NCBI RefSeq assembly: GCF_000934685.1
Contig: NZ_JYNQ01000001.1
Coordinates: 2,034,501 to 2,098,500, forward strand
DNA: 64,000 nt
From: Lacinutrix sp. Hel_I_90
GTDB lineage: Bacteria; Bacteroidota; Bacteroidia; Flavobacteriales; Flavobacteriaceae
Reading direction: 5' to 3'
A program made the translations under genes and the position numbers. This document shows positions 10,268-16,211 of this stretch, in pieces. Under the pieces are notes generated by a model. That model made no database searches, was not told where the DNA came from, and saw nothing but the letters and a program-made list of their open reading frames with translations. The first letter of the stretch is position 1. Every line of letters begins with the position of its first letter.

Positions 10268-10325
10268 GGCAAAGTGCCTAAAAACAGTACTTTTCGACGA
10301 ACGACACAAAAACAGCAAAAAAACT

Positions 10326-10357
10326 TTTGTAAGCAAAGTATCATTCGAATAGCTTTG
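10326..10357 (+). promoter_or_regulatory. promoter copy 0, upstream of the small membrane-protein gene
   Basis: TTTG at 10326-10329, 20 bp, TAGCTTTG at 10350-10357. The spacing and boxes fit the Bacteroidota promoter. The ATG of the next gene is 15 bp downstream, giving a short leader. Confidence 0.75.
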
Positions 10358-10372
10358 ATAAAAAATCAAGAA

Positions 10373-10585
10373 ATGAACGTAGTAAGCCCTACAAATTTAT
10401 TGCTTTTATTGTTACTCTTATTTGGCTATACAGCCTTGAGCCTTTGGCTAGTTAACAAAAATTACAATCAGAATAAATTGTATTGGGTTTTTTTCATTTT
10501 AGGTATTCCATTTATAGGCTCAACAGCGTATTTTATTAATTATTTAATCCAAAGTGATTCACATGTATCACTAACAAACAAGTAA
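10373..10585 (+). CDS. small two-TM membrane protein, PLDc_N-like
   Basis: 70 aa from the ATG at 10373; the longer frame from 10274 runs through the operator and promoter and is rejected. It holds two hydrophobic segments (about residues 7-23 and 36-56) and the pattern YWVFFILGIPFIGSTAYFI, which resembles the phospholipase-D nuclease N-terminal (PLDc_N) membrane domain. No catalytic domain is present and the function is unknown. It is the only protein gene directly behind one of the four repeated promoters, and a strong terminator closes the unit. Confidence 0.7.
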   Translation: MNVVSPTNLLLLLLLLFGYTALSLWLVNKNYNQNKLYWVFFILGIPFIGSTAYFINYLIQSDSHVSLTNK

Positions 10586-10615
10586 GCTCATATTTATCCC
10601 TTAAACTATTAGCTT

Positions 10616-10649
10616 AAAAAAAGCCAACTCAAATGAGTTGGCTTTTTTT
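10616..10649 (+). terminator. terminator copy 0
   Basis: Perfect hairpin GCCAACTC-AAAT-GAGTTGGC with A-run and T-run flanks. The same stem recurs behind copies 2 and 3, and in changed form behind copy 1. Confidence 0.85.
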
Positions 10650-10658
10650 GTGCTATTA

Positions 10659-10730
10659 AAAGGTTGGTGAACAAAAAGTCTGCCTTTGGACTGCTTTCGA
10701 TTGGGTATTTTTGAAAAATGCGAATACTAA
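10659..10730 (+). pseudogene. 3' remnant of a DUF2459 gene (copy 1)
   Basis: About 72 bp matching the last codons of the 11117-11788 gene (protein-level CLWTALDSGIFEKYD, here CLWTAFDWVFLKNAN-like after changes) and still followed by a stop near 10730. Only the 3' tip remains. Confidence 0.65.
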
Positions 10731-10801
10731 TAATTGCTATTTCATCCCTTTTTTAATAAAACACTACTTTTTAAAATCCTAAAAAAGCTTTTTTTTGCAC
10801 T

Positions 10802-10819
10802 TTACGGTTTTTACCGTAA
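10802..10819 (+). promoter_or_regulatory. palindromic operator, copy 1
   Basis: Same 18-bp dyad as copy 0, again ending 58 bp before the TTTG of its promoter. Confidence 0.65.
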
Positions 10820-10877
10820 TGCAAACTGCCTAAAAGTACTGTTTTTCGATGAAATGCATAAAAATGCAAAAAAATCA

Positions 10878-10909
10878 TTTGTAGACTCTCTACGTTTGCC
10901 CTAGTTTTG
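10878..10909 (+). promoter_or_regulatory. promoter copy 1
   Basis: TTTG at 10878-10881, 20 bp, TAGTTTTG at 10902-10909. Confidence 0.7.
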
Positions 10910-10913
10910 GTGT

Positions 10914-11036
10914 AGTACTTTACTTAACACTTTTTAAAAAGTAATTATAAAGTATATCTAATAAGTAATGTAGGTTTTATTTATTAGTTTGATTAATAGC
11001 GAAAAAACGCCAGCTCAAATAGAGTTGGCGTTTTTT
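10914..11036 (+). ncRNA. putative small RNA, copy 1
   Basis: A stretch of about 123 nt runs from the expected transcription start, about 5 nt past the -7 box, to an intrinsic terminator. No ORF is present; the one conserved ATG (10968) is followed at once by TAG. Possible conserved folds are TACTTTA (10916-10922) with TAAAGTA (10948-10954) around an inner ACTTTTT/AAAAAGT stem, then a TATTA...TAATA stem, then the terminator. Function unknown. It could also be a decayed leader. Confidence 0.5.
11002..11036 (+). terminator. terminator copy 1
   Basis: Hairpin CGCCAGCTC-AAATA-GAGTTGGCG with A and T flanks. Compared with copies 0, 2 and 3 the outer pair changed on both sides (AG to CG, CT to CG) and one G-T wobble appeared, so the pairing is kept. 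Confidence 0.8.
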
Positions 11037-11116
11037 GTTATATTAAGTTTATCAAGTATAAGTATTCAGAAATAGTCCACTTTATTTAGTAACTTACAAT
11101 TAAAAACAGACCCATT

Positions 11117-11788
11117 ACAAAATACTTAAAAATATTAGGCAAAACAGCACTTTCTCTTGTAGCTTTAATAACTTTATATCTTATTGTGGGTTATGGCTTA
11201 TCTAAAATCAGCATTGATGAAGAAGCCGATGCTCCCGATGAGATGGCTATTTATATTAAAACGAACGGGGTACATACAGACATTATTTTACCTGTAAAGA
11301 CTGAACAAATAAATTGGAGTAAACTAATAAAGCAGGAGCAGATAAATAATGACAGCAATACCTATGAATACATTGCTTTTGGTTGGGGAGACAAAGGTTT
11401 TTATTTAGAAACACCTACCTGGTCTGAATTAAAATTCTCAACGGCATTTAAAGCGACTACTGGTCTTGGCACAACTGCTATGCATACTACTTATTATAAT
11501 CGTTTACAAGAAAATAGTAATTGCCGTAAAATCATGATAAGTAAGGAACAATATGCCCGCATTATTTCACACATTGAAAAAAGCTTTAAAAAAGACGAAA
11601 ATGGCTTTTTTATAAAAATCAAAACCAATGCCCATTATGGCTATACAGATGCCTTTTATGAAGGCACTGGAAGTTATAGCTTATTTAAAACCTGCAATAG
11701 CTGGGCAAATGAAACTTTAAAAGTTAGCGGACAAAAAGCCTGCCTTTGGACTGCCTTAGATTCGGGTATTTTTGAAAAATACGACTAA
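11117..11788 (+). CDS. DUF2459 (TIGR02117) family protein, no standard start codon for full length
   Basis: The frame is open from 11093. The full-length protein, with an N-terminal membrane segment KILGKTALSLVALITLYLIVGYG, would start at ATT 11117 (ITKYLK...), giving 223 aa, the usual family size. The only standard start is GTG at 11186, which gives 200 aa and removes the membrane segment. Family marks are YIKTNGVHTDIILP, FGWGDKGFYLETPTW and the C-terminal TCNSWANETLK. Function is unknown; the family was first noted near urease genes. ATT may be a mutated ATG, so this could be an early pseudogene. Decayed copies lie on both sides. Confidence 0.75.
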   Translation, partial: TKYLKILGKTALSLVALITLYLIVGYGLSKISIDEEADAPDEMAIYIKTNGVHTDIILPVKTEQINWSKLIKQEQINNDSNTYEYIAFGWGDKGFYLETPTWSELKFSTAFKATTGLGTTAMHTTYYNRLQENSNCRKIMISKEQYARIISHIEKSFKKDENGFFIKIKTNAHYGYTDAFYEGTGSYSLFKTCNSWANETLKVSGQKACLWTALDSGIFEKYD

Positions 11789-11864
11789 TGCCAATTGCTG
11801 TTTTCAGCACTTTTTTAATAAAACACTCCTTTTTAAACCCCTAAAAAAACCTTTTTTTATCGAT

Positions 11865-11882
11865 TTACGGTTTTTACCGTAA
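11865..11882 (+). promoter_or_regulatory. palindromic operator, copy 2
   Basis: Same 18-bp dyad as copies 0 and 1, 58 bp before its TTTG, followed by the dyad GGCAAACTGCC. Confidence 0.65.
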
Positions 11883-11940
11883 GGCAAACTGCCCAAAAGC
11901 ACTGTTTTTCGATGAAATGCATAAAAATGCAAAAAATTCA

Positions 11941-11972
11941 TTTGTGGACTCTCTAAGTTACCCCTAGTTTTG
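11941..11972 (+). promoter_or_regulatory. promoter copy 2
   Basis: TTTG at 11941-11944, 20 bp, TAGTTTTG at 11965-11972. Confidence 0.7.
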
Positions 11973-11976
11973 GTGT

Positions 11977-12098
11977 AGTACTTTACTAAACACTTTTAAA
12001 AAGTAATTATAAAGTATATCTAATAAGTAATGTAGGTTTTATTTATTAGTTTGATTAATAGCGAAAAAAAGCCAACTCGTCAGAGTTGGCTTTTTTTT
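11977..12098 (+). ncRNA. putative small RNA, copy 2
   Basis: About 122 nt from the expected start to the terminator, nearly identical to copy 1. It keeps the TACTTTA/TAAAGTA pairing and the ATG-TAG start-stop. Confidence 0.5.
12064..12098 (+). terminator. terminator copy 2
   Basis: Perfect hairpin GCCAACTC-GTCA-GAGTTGGC with a run of eight T. Confidence 0.85.
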
Positions 12099-12111
12099 GT
12101 TCTACTAAATA

Positions 12112-12338
12112 GAACTGCCATAAAATCATAATAAGTTAAGTAAGGAACAATATGCCCGACTTATTTTACACATTGAAAAAAGTTTTAAAAAAGAGGAAAT
12201 GCCTTTTATGAAGGTAGTGGAAGTTATAGCTTATTTAAAACTTGCAATAGCCAGGCAAATGAAACTTTAAAAGTTAGCGGACAAAAAGCCTGCCTTTGGA
12301 CTGCCTTAGATTCGGGTATTTTTGAAAAATACGAATAA
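12112..12338 (+). pseudogene. truncated DUF2459 pseudogene (copy 3)
   Basis: The DNA matches the last 270 or so bases of the 11117-11788 gene, but with small insertions near 12135 and an internal deletion of roughly 50 bp after the AAAAAAGA stretch near 12195, so the frame is broken. It ends with the same codons (GIFEKYE, stop at 12336-12338). The 5' part is missing. Confidence 0.8.
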
Positions 12339-12414
12339 TGACAATTGCTGTTTTCAGCCCTTTTTTAATAAAATACTCCTTTTTAAAAACCTAAAAAAGC
12401 CTTTTTTTATCGAT

Positions 12415-12432
12415 TTACGGTTTTCACCGTAA
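12415..12432 (+). promoter_or_regulatory. palindromic operator, copy 3
   Basis: TTACGGTTTTCACCGTAA: the centre changed by one base but both arms are kept. It ends 58 bp before its TTTG. The second dyad is degenerate here (CGCAAACTACC). Confidence 0.6.
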
Positions 12433-12490
12433 CGCAAACTACCTAAAAGTACTGTTTTTCGATGAAATGCATAAAAATGCAAAAAATTCA

Positions 12491-12522
12491 TTTGTGGACT
12501 CTCTAAGTTTCCCCTAGTTTTG
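12491..12522 (+). promoter_or_regulatory. promoter copy 3
   Basis: TTTG at 12491-12494, 20 bp, TAGTTTTG at 12515-12522. Confidence 0.7.
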
Positions 12523-12526
12523 GGGT

Positions 12527-12648
12527 AGTACTTTACTAAACACTTTCTCAAAAGTAATTATAAAGTATCTCTAATAGGTAATGTAGGTTTTATTTATTAG
12601 TTTGATTAATAGCGAAAAAAAGCCAACTCGTCAGAGTTGGCTTTTTTT
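12527..12648 (+). ncRNA. putative small RNA, copy 3
   Basis: About 122 nt, like copies 1 and 2. The inner stem changed to ACTTT-CTC-AAAAGT, which still pairs. It ends at the terminator at 12615-12648. Confidence 0.5.
12615..12648. terminator. terminator copy 3, shared with the LysM gene
   Basis: Perfect hairpin as in copy 2 with A and T flanks. It can also end the minus-strand transcript of the LysM gene, whose stop is 22 bp away. Confidence 0.85.
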
Positions 12649-12670
12649 ATTTCCGTAAAACAGGAACTTT

Positions 12671-13156
12671 TTAGTCTAAAGCAGGAATACGTAATACTTG
12701 GCCAGGATAAATTTTATCTGGATGCTCTAACATAGGTTTGTTAGCTTCAAAAATAACTGGATATTTCATTGCATTACCATAAAATTTCTTAGCTATTTTC
12801 CCTAAAGTATCTCCACTCACAACCGTGTGAAATTGTGCTTCTGGCTCTTTATGTTCAACCGTCATTTGGTCATCTACCGTGGCAATACCTTCACTGTTTC
12901 CAACCACCAAAATTGTTTTCTCTCTAGTCGCCTGATCTTTTGCCAAACCAGAAACAGTCGCTTTATCATCATCAATATGTACAATTAGTCCTTCAACATC
13001 TAAGTTTAAGTCTCTTATTGTTTCTTCTAATTTTCGTGATGCAGCCGCTTCTTTATCTACTTCTGTAGTAGCAGCTCCTTTAGTATCTTCTTTATCCGTT
13101 TTTCCTAAACCGAAAATTTTAGCTCCCGCGTTTTTAATAAATGAAAATAATCCCAT
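12671..13156 (-). CDS. lysM: BON-LysM domain protein (YgaU/LysM type)
   Basis: 161 aa from the ATG at 13156 (MGLFSFIKNAGAKIFG), the family start; a longer frame to 13222 is not typical. A BON domain spans about residues 40-100 (IRDLNLDVEGLIVHIDDDKATVSG...ILVVGNSEGIATVDD), and a C-terminal LysM spans about 110-160 (HTVVSGDTLGKIAKKFYGN...IYPGQVLRIP). In E. coli the homologue is a potassium-binding protein (Kbp). There is no signal peptide, so it is cytoplasmic. Single gene. Confidence 0.88.
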   Translation of the reverse strand: MGLFSFIKNAGAKIFGLGKTDKEDTKGAATTEVDKEAAASRKLEETIRDLNLDVEGLIVHIDDDKATVSGLAKDQATREKTILVVGNSEGIATVDDQMTVEHKEPEAQFHTVVSGDTLGKIAKKFYGNAMKYPVIFEANKPMLEHPDKIYPGQVLRIPALD

Positions 13157-13322
13157 AGTCTCTGTTTTTTTTAATTGGTTCGTACTACTTGTAAAGTTGG
13201 ATAAATTCTCTTTCAATTGCAACTTATAAATCTTATTATTATCATAAAATCAGTTTAGAGCAAAAAGAAACTGTTTTAAGATTACTCCTTAAACAGTTTC
13301 ATAAAATTAACTAATCAAAATT

Positions 13323-14279
13323 TTATTTTTCTCGTGTGCTTTCGCGTGTGTTTTCTTTTTTTGCTGTGTGTTGCTTACGTTTCTTTTCTGCTGAAGACTT
13401 AGATTTATCTAAAGTCTTTCCTTCTTTTAAATATGCTATATAACCACGTCCTTTAAATTCATAGACTGTTCCTGAAGAAGCGTGAAATAATTCTACTGTC
13501 TGATCATTAATGACACTTAATTCAAATTGTTCGTTATCAAAATAATCATACTCTAATGTCATTATTTTTGAATACATATTCCCTGACACCTCAGCCACAC
13601 CATAAAATCCTGTAAAATCCCAGTATAAGTTATTTGGATTTGTACCAACTTGATCTTGTGAACTTCTAAAGGTGTTGTCATTTCCACCAGCTAAAAACTG
13701 CAGGTAGTTTTCATTATCAAACTCATTCAAAGCACCATATTCACTGGTATATGTTTTTTCCCATGCTTCATATTCTTGCATGAAATAACGAATGTTATCA
13801 TAAAACACATAGTCATAATCAAAATTTGAGCGCTGGTATCCATTTAAAAAGTATGAGGTATCATTAAACGGATTGTATAATTCTATTGTGTTATTATCTA
13901 TTTGATACACATCAAAGCTATCATAACCGTCAACAGTATGATCGATATCCAATATCATATTATTTGTATTGTAATAGCCTATAGGAACCCCAAAGCCGTT
14001 ACCCTGACTTCCAATACCCACTAAATTATTGTTTGCATATAAAGCACCATTTCTAAAAGAAACTGTAAAAGCGATTTGTAAAAAAGGAGTTTCACCATAA
14101 CCAACCGTTTGATTTATATCTACATACCATAATTCATGTGAACGTAACATTTGTTCTAATGTAATTACGGGAACTACTGGTGATCCTCCTGCATAATCAT
14201 CTACAACTACCTCTGTGTAACACGAAGTAAATAAAGTTGCTGTTAAAGCAAATATCGAGAGTAATTTAAATGTTTTCAT
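13323..14279 (-). CDS. conserved flavobacterial lipoprotein with basic tail
   Basis: 318 aa. A lipoprotein signal with lipobox TSC is at residues 18-20. The mature part has repeated aromatic strand patterns (ELWYVDINQTVGYGETPFLQIAFTVSFRNGALYANNNLVGIG), then a very basic, Ser/Lys-rich tail from residue about 285 to the end. Relatives in flavobacteria sometimes carry the misleading name nicotinic acid mononucleotide adenyltransferase; no nucleotidyltransferase motif is visible here, so I do not use it. Function unknown. Confidence 0.7.
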   Translation of the reverse strand: MKTFKLLSIFALTATLFTSCYTEVVVDDYAGGSPVVPVITLEQMLRSHELWYVDINQTVGYGETPFLQIAFTVSFRNGALYANNNLVGIGSQGNGFGVPIGYYNTNNMILDIDHTVDGYDSFDVYQIDNNTIELYNPFNDTSYFLNGYQRSNFDYDYVFYDNIRYFMQEYEAWEKTYTSEYGALNEFDNENYLQFLAGGNDNTFRSSQDQVGTNPNNLYWDFTGFYGVAEVSGNMYSKIMTLEYDYFDNEQFELSVINDQTVELFHASSGTVYEFKGRGYIAYLKEGKTLDKSKSSAEKKRKQHTAKKENTRESTREK

Positions 14280-14409
14280 AATCTGTCGTTTTAAAGATTG
14301 ATATTACAAGGTTTTCAAAAGACGTGCCAAAAATGTTATTCTTTTGATTATCACCTGTTTAATAAATATTATTATTTCCGTATTTTTGAACGAGATTAGA
14401 AATTGATTT

Positions 14410-15411
14410 ATGAGTAAAAAATTAAAATTTGCTGTTTTTGGTTCTGGAAGTTGGGCCACCGCCATTGTGAAGATGTTATGTGAAAACCAGGAAAAGGTAG
14501 GCTGGTATATGCGTAGTGTTTATACTAAAGAGCATCTGTTAAAAGAACAGCACAATCCAAGCTATTTAAGCTCGGTAGAGTTCAATTTAGAAAAACTAAA
14601 GCTTAGTAATGACATTAATGAAATGGTCGCTTATGCCGATGTATTAATCTTTGTTATTCCTTCTGCATTTATTAGTACTGAATTAAAAAAGCTACATTTA
14701 GAACTTACAGATAAGATTGTGGTAAGTGCTGTAAAAGGAATTATCCCAGAAACTGGCTTGCTTTTAGGGCAACACTTTCACAATAATTATAACGTCCCTT
14801 TTGAAAACATTGGCGTTATTGCCGGGCCTTGCCATGCGGAAGAAGTTGCTTTAGAGCGTTTGTCTTACCTCACGATTTCATGTACTGACGCAGAAAAAGC
14901 AACACTTATTGCTGATGCTTTATCGAGTGACTATATAAAAACTAAAATTAGTGATGATGTTATTGGTACTGAGTACGCTGTTATGCTAAAAAACATTTAT
15001 GCCATTGCTGCCGGAATCGCTCACGGATTGGGTTACGGCGATAATTTCCAGAGTGTATTAATGAGTAATGCTATTCGTGAAATGAAACGCTTTATTAAGA
15101 AAATGCATAAAATGAAACGCAACATTAATAACTCGGCTTACCTAGGCGATTTACTGGTAACCGGATATTCTGTTTTTTCGAGAAATAGGATGTTTGGGAA
15201 TATGATTGGTAAAGGTTACACGGTTAAATCTGCACAAATGGAAATGAGTATGGTTGCTGAAGGTTATTATGCCACTAAAAGTGCTTTTGAACTAAATAAA
15301 ACTAATAAAAAGAAAACGCAACTTCCTATTATTAATGCAGTTTATGATATTTTATATGAAGGTAAAGATGCAAAAAAGGTGTTTATAAAATTAACTGATA
15401 AGTTGGATTAA
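14410..15411 (+). CDS. gpsA: NAD(P)H-dependent glycerol-3-phosphate dehydrogenase
   Basis: 333 aa. It reduces dihydroxyacetone phosphate to sn-glycerol 3-phosphate for phospholipid synthesis. The N-terminal Rossmann motif GSGSWATA is at residues 11-18, with SAVKGIIPETG, IAGPCHAEEVA and the catalytic lysine region YAVMLKNIYAIAAGIAHGLGYGDN. A TATTTTTG box at 14381-14388 fits a -7 element. It is divergent from the lipoprotein gene. Confidence 0.93.
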   Translation: MSKKLKFAVFGSGSWATAIVKMLCENQEKVGWYMRSVYTKEHLLKEQHNPSYLSSVEFNLEKLKLSNDINEMVAYADVLIFVIPSAFISTELKKLHLELTDKIVVSAVKGIIPETGLLLGQHFHNNYNVPFENIGVIAGPCHAEEVALERLSYLTISCTDAEKATLIADALSSDYIKTKISDDVIGTEYAVMLKNIYAIAAGIAHGLGYGDNFQSVLMSNAIREMKRFIKKMHKMKRNINNSAYLGDLLVTGYSVFSRNRMFGNMIGKGYTVKSAQMEMSMVAEGYYATKSAFELNKTNKKKTQLPIINAVYDILYEGKDAKKVFIKLTDKLD

Positions 15412-15789
15412 TCCAATGCCTTAGCAAAAGATTCGTCTCAATTTTTATCGTGTTATCATAAAGTTCGTGCTTTCATGATTCGGTTTTTTGGTAGAAAAAA
15501 GTCTAAAAAAAACGCTCAACAATAAAACGATTACCATTACTTTCTGAACGACAACAAGTAATAGCTAACCCACCTATTTAAAACATAAATATATAGTCTA
15601 AAAAATACTTCGTTTCTAATATGTTTCTATTTATACAATAATAAAGATCATTTCATTCCTGCAGTAAACACACATTACCTAAAGAAACATATAATTAATT
15701 TCTCTGGAAATTAGTAATCTAACTACTTATAAAAAATAAAAAAATGAGATTTTTAGTTTTTTAAAAATCTTTATACTAGAGAAATACAA
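15412..15789. other. intergenic stretch, no gene seen
   Basis: AT-rich, about 380 bp. Only very short frames occur (for example 16 codons from about 15477). No recognisable RNA gene. Confidence 0.4.
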
Positions 15790-15836
15790 TTATACTTAAC
15801 ACTGCTGGTTTCTTAAACCAGCAGTGTTAAGTATAA
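15790..15836. terminator. perfect 22-bp inverted repeat
   Basis: The arms TTATACTTAACACTGCTGGTTT and its exact complement are separated by a 3-nt loop (CTT). There is no T-run on either side, unlike the terminators elsewhere in this window. It lies 3' of both gpsA (plus) and the small peptide gene (minus). It may still stop transcription, or it may be an RNA-processing or protein-binding site. Confidence 0.45.
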
Positions 15837-15860
15837 CTTTAAATTTCACAAACACTATTT

Positions 15861-15894
15861 AATACTCTTTTTATTATAAATTAAGAGTGTTTTT
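15861..15894 (+). terminator. hairpin with T-run
   Basis: AATACTCTT pairs with AAGAGTGTT (9 bp, one G-T) across a 13-nt loop, followed by five T. It is terminator-like for plus-strand transcription and sits next to the peptide gene's 3' end. Confidence 0.4.
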
Positions 15895-15932
15895 AATTGA
15901 AATATAAAAGAACACTCAGAACTTAATAAGAG

Positions 15933-16088
15933 CTAAACTAAACACAAAATAGTAGAACTCCTCGTTTCTGTAATACTTGTAGGTATTATAGTGTCACCAC
16001 CAGCGACAACAGTTTTCAATTGTTCAACGTTTAATTCCAAAACGGTTTGTTTTATTAAATATAAATTTACCTTTGTTTGAGACTTCAT
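15933..16088 (-). CDS. double-glycine leader peptide, lanthipeptide/bacteriocin-like
   Basis: 51 aa, found by reading the minus strand. The leader MKSQTKVNLYLIKQTVLELN...LKTVVAGG ends with Gly30-Gly31; its pattern (basic start, Leu-x-Leu, Lys, ELN, then GG) fits the Bacteroidota class I lanthipeptide-type leader. The 20-residue core holds five Thr, three Ser and one Cys (Cys49), suitable for Ser/Thr modification. No modification enzyme or peptidase-transporter is in the window. It is divergent from the TPR-AraC regulator gene, 123 bp away, with a dyad between. A second peptide with a similar leader lies beyond the regulator. Alternative: a secreted signal peptide. Confidence 0.65.
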   Translation of the reverse strand: MKSQTKVNLYLIKQTVLELNVEQLKTVVAGGDTIIPTSITETRSSTILCLV

Positions 16089-16125
16089 AGTATGTTTTAA
16101 TTTTAGCTGTAAACTTATTGTAATT

Positions 16126-16151
16126 CTAACTGAAACGGAAACTACAGTTAG
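16126..16151. promoter_or_regulatory. dyad between the peptide and regulator genes
   Basis: CTAACTG at 16126-16132 and CAGTTAG at 16145-16151 form a perfect 7-bp inverted repeat, separated by 12 bp, in the 123-bp divergent intergenic region. A TAAATTTA box just downstream resembles a -7 element for the regulator gene. It is a possible operator for that regulator. Confidence 0.35.
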
Positions 16152-16211
16152 CTATTTTTATAAATTTAGCGAAAATGTTAGTCGCCTAAAAGAACAAACC
16201 GCTCACCTTCA

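Larger units (their letters stand above)
10205..12650 (+). repeat. four-copy operator-promoter module array with duplicated gene remnants
   Basis: Four copies of a module (palindrome, GGCAAAnTGCC-like dyad, promoter) start near 10205, 10735, 11795 and 12345. Copies 1-3 form nearly identical blocks of about 306-310 bp at 10731-11036, 11789-12098 and 12339-12648; copy 0 is diverged except for the palindrome, the dyad and the promoter boxes. Each block of copies 1-3 is preceded by all or part of a DUF2459 gene, which suggests tandem duplication followed by decay. Confidence 0.85.

Noticed and set aside
12354-12551. 65-codon minus-strand frame inside the repeat module
   Set aside because: It runs antisense through the dyad and promoter of copy 3 and is broken in the other copies; no protein-like pattern.
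10205-12650. CRISPR array
   Set aside because: The repeats are few, about 300 bp long, with gene remnants between them and no short unique spacers or cas genes.
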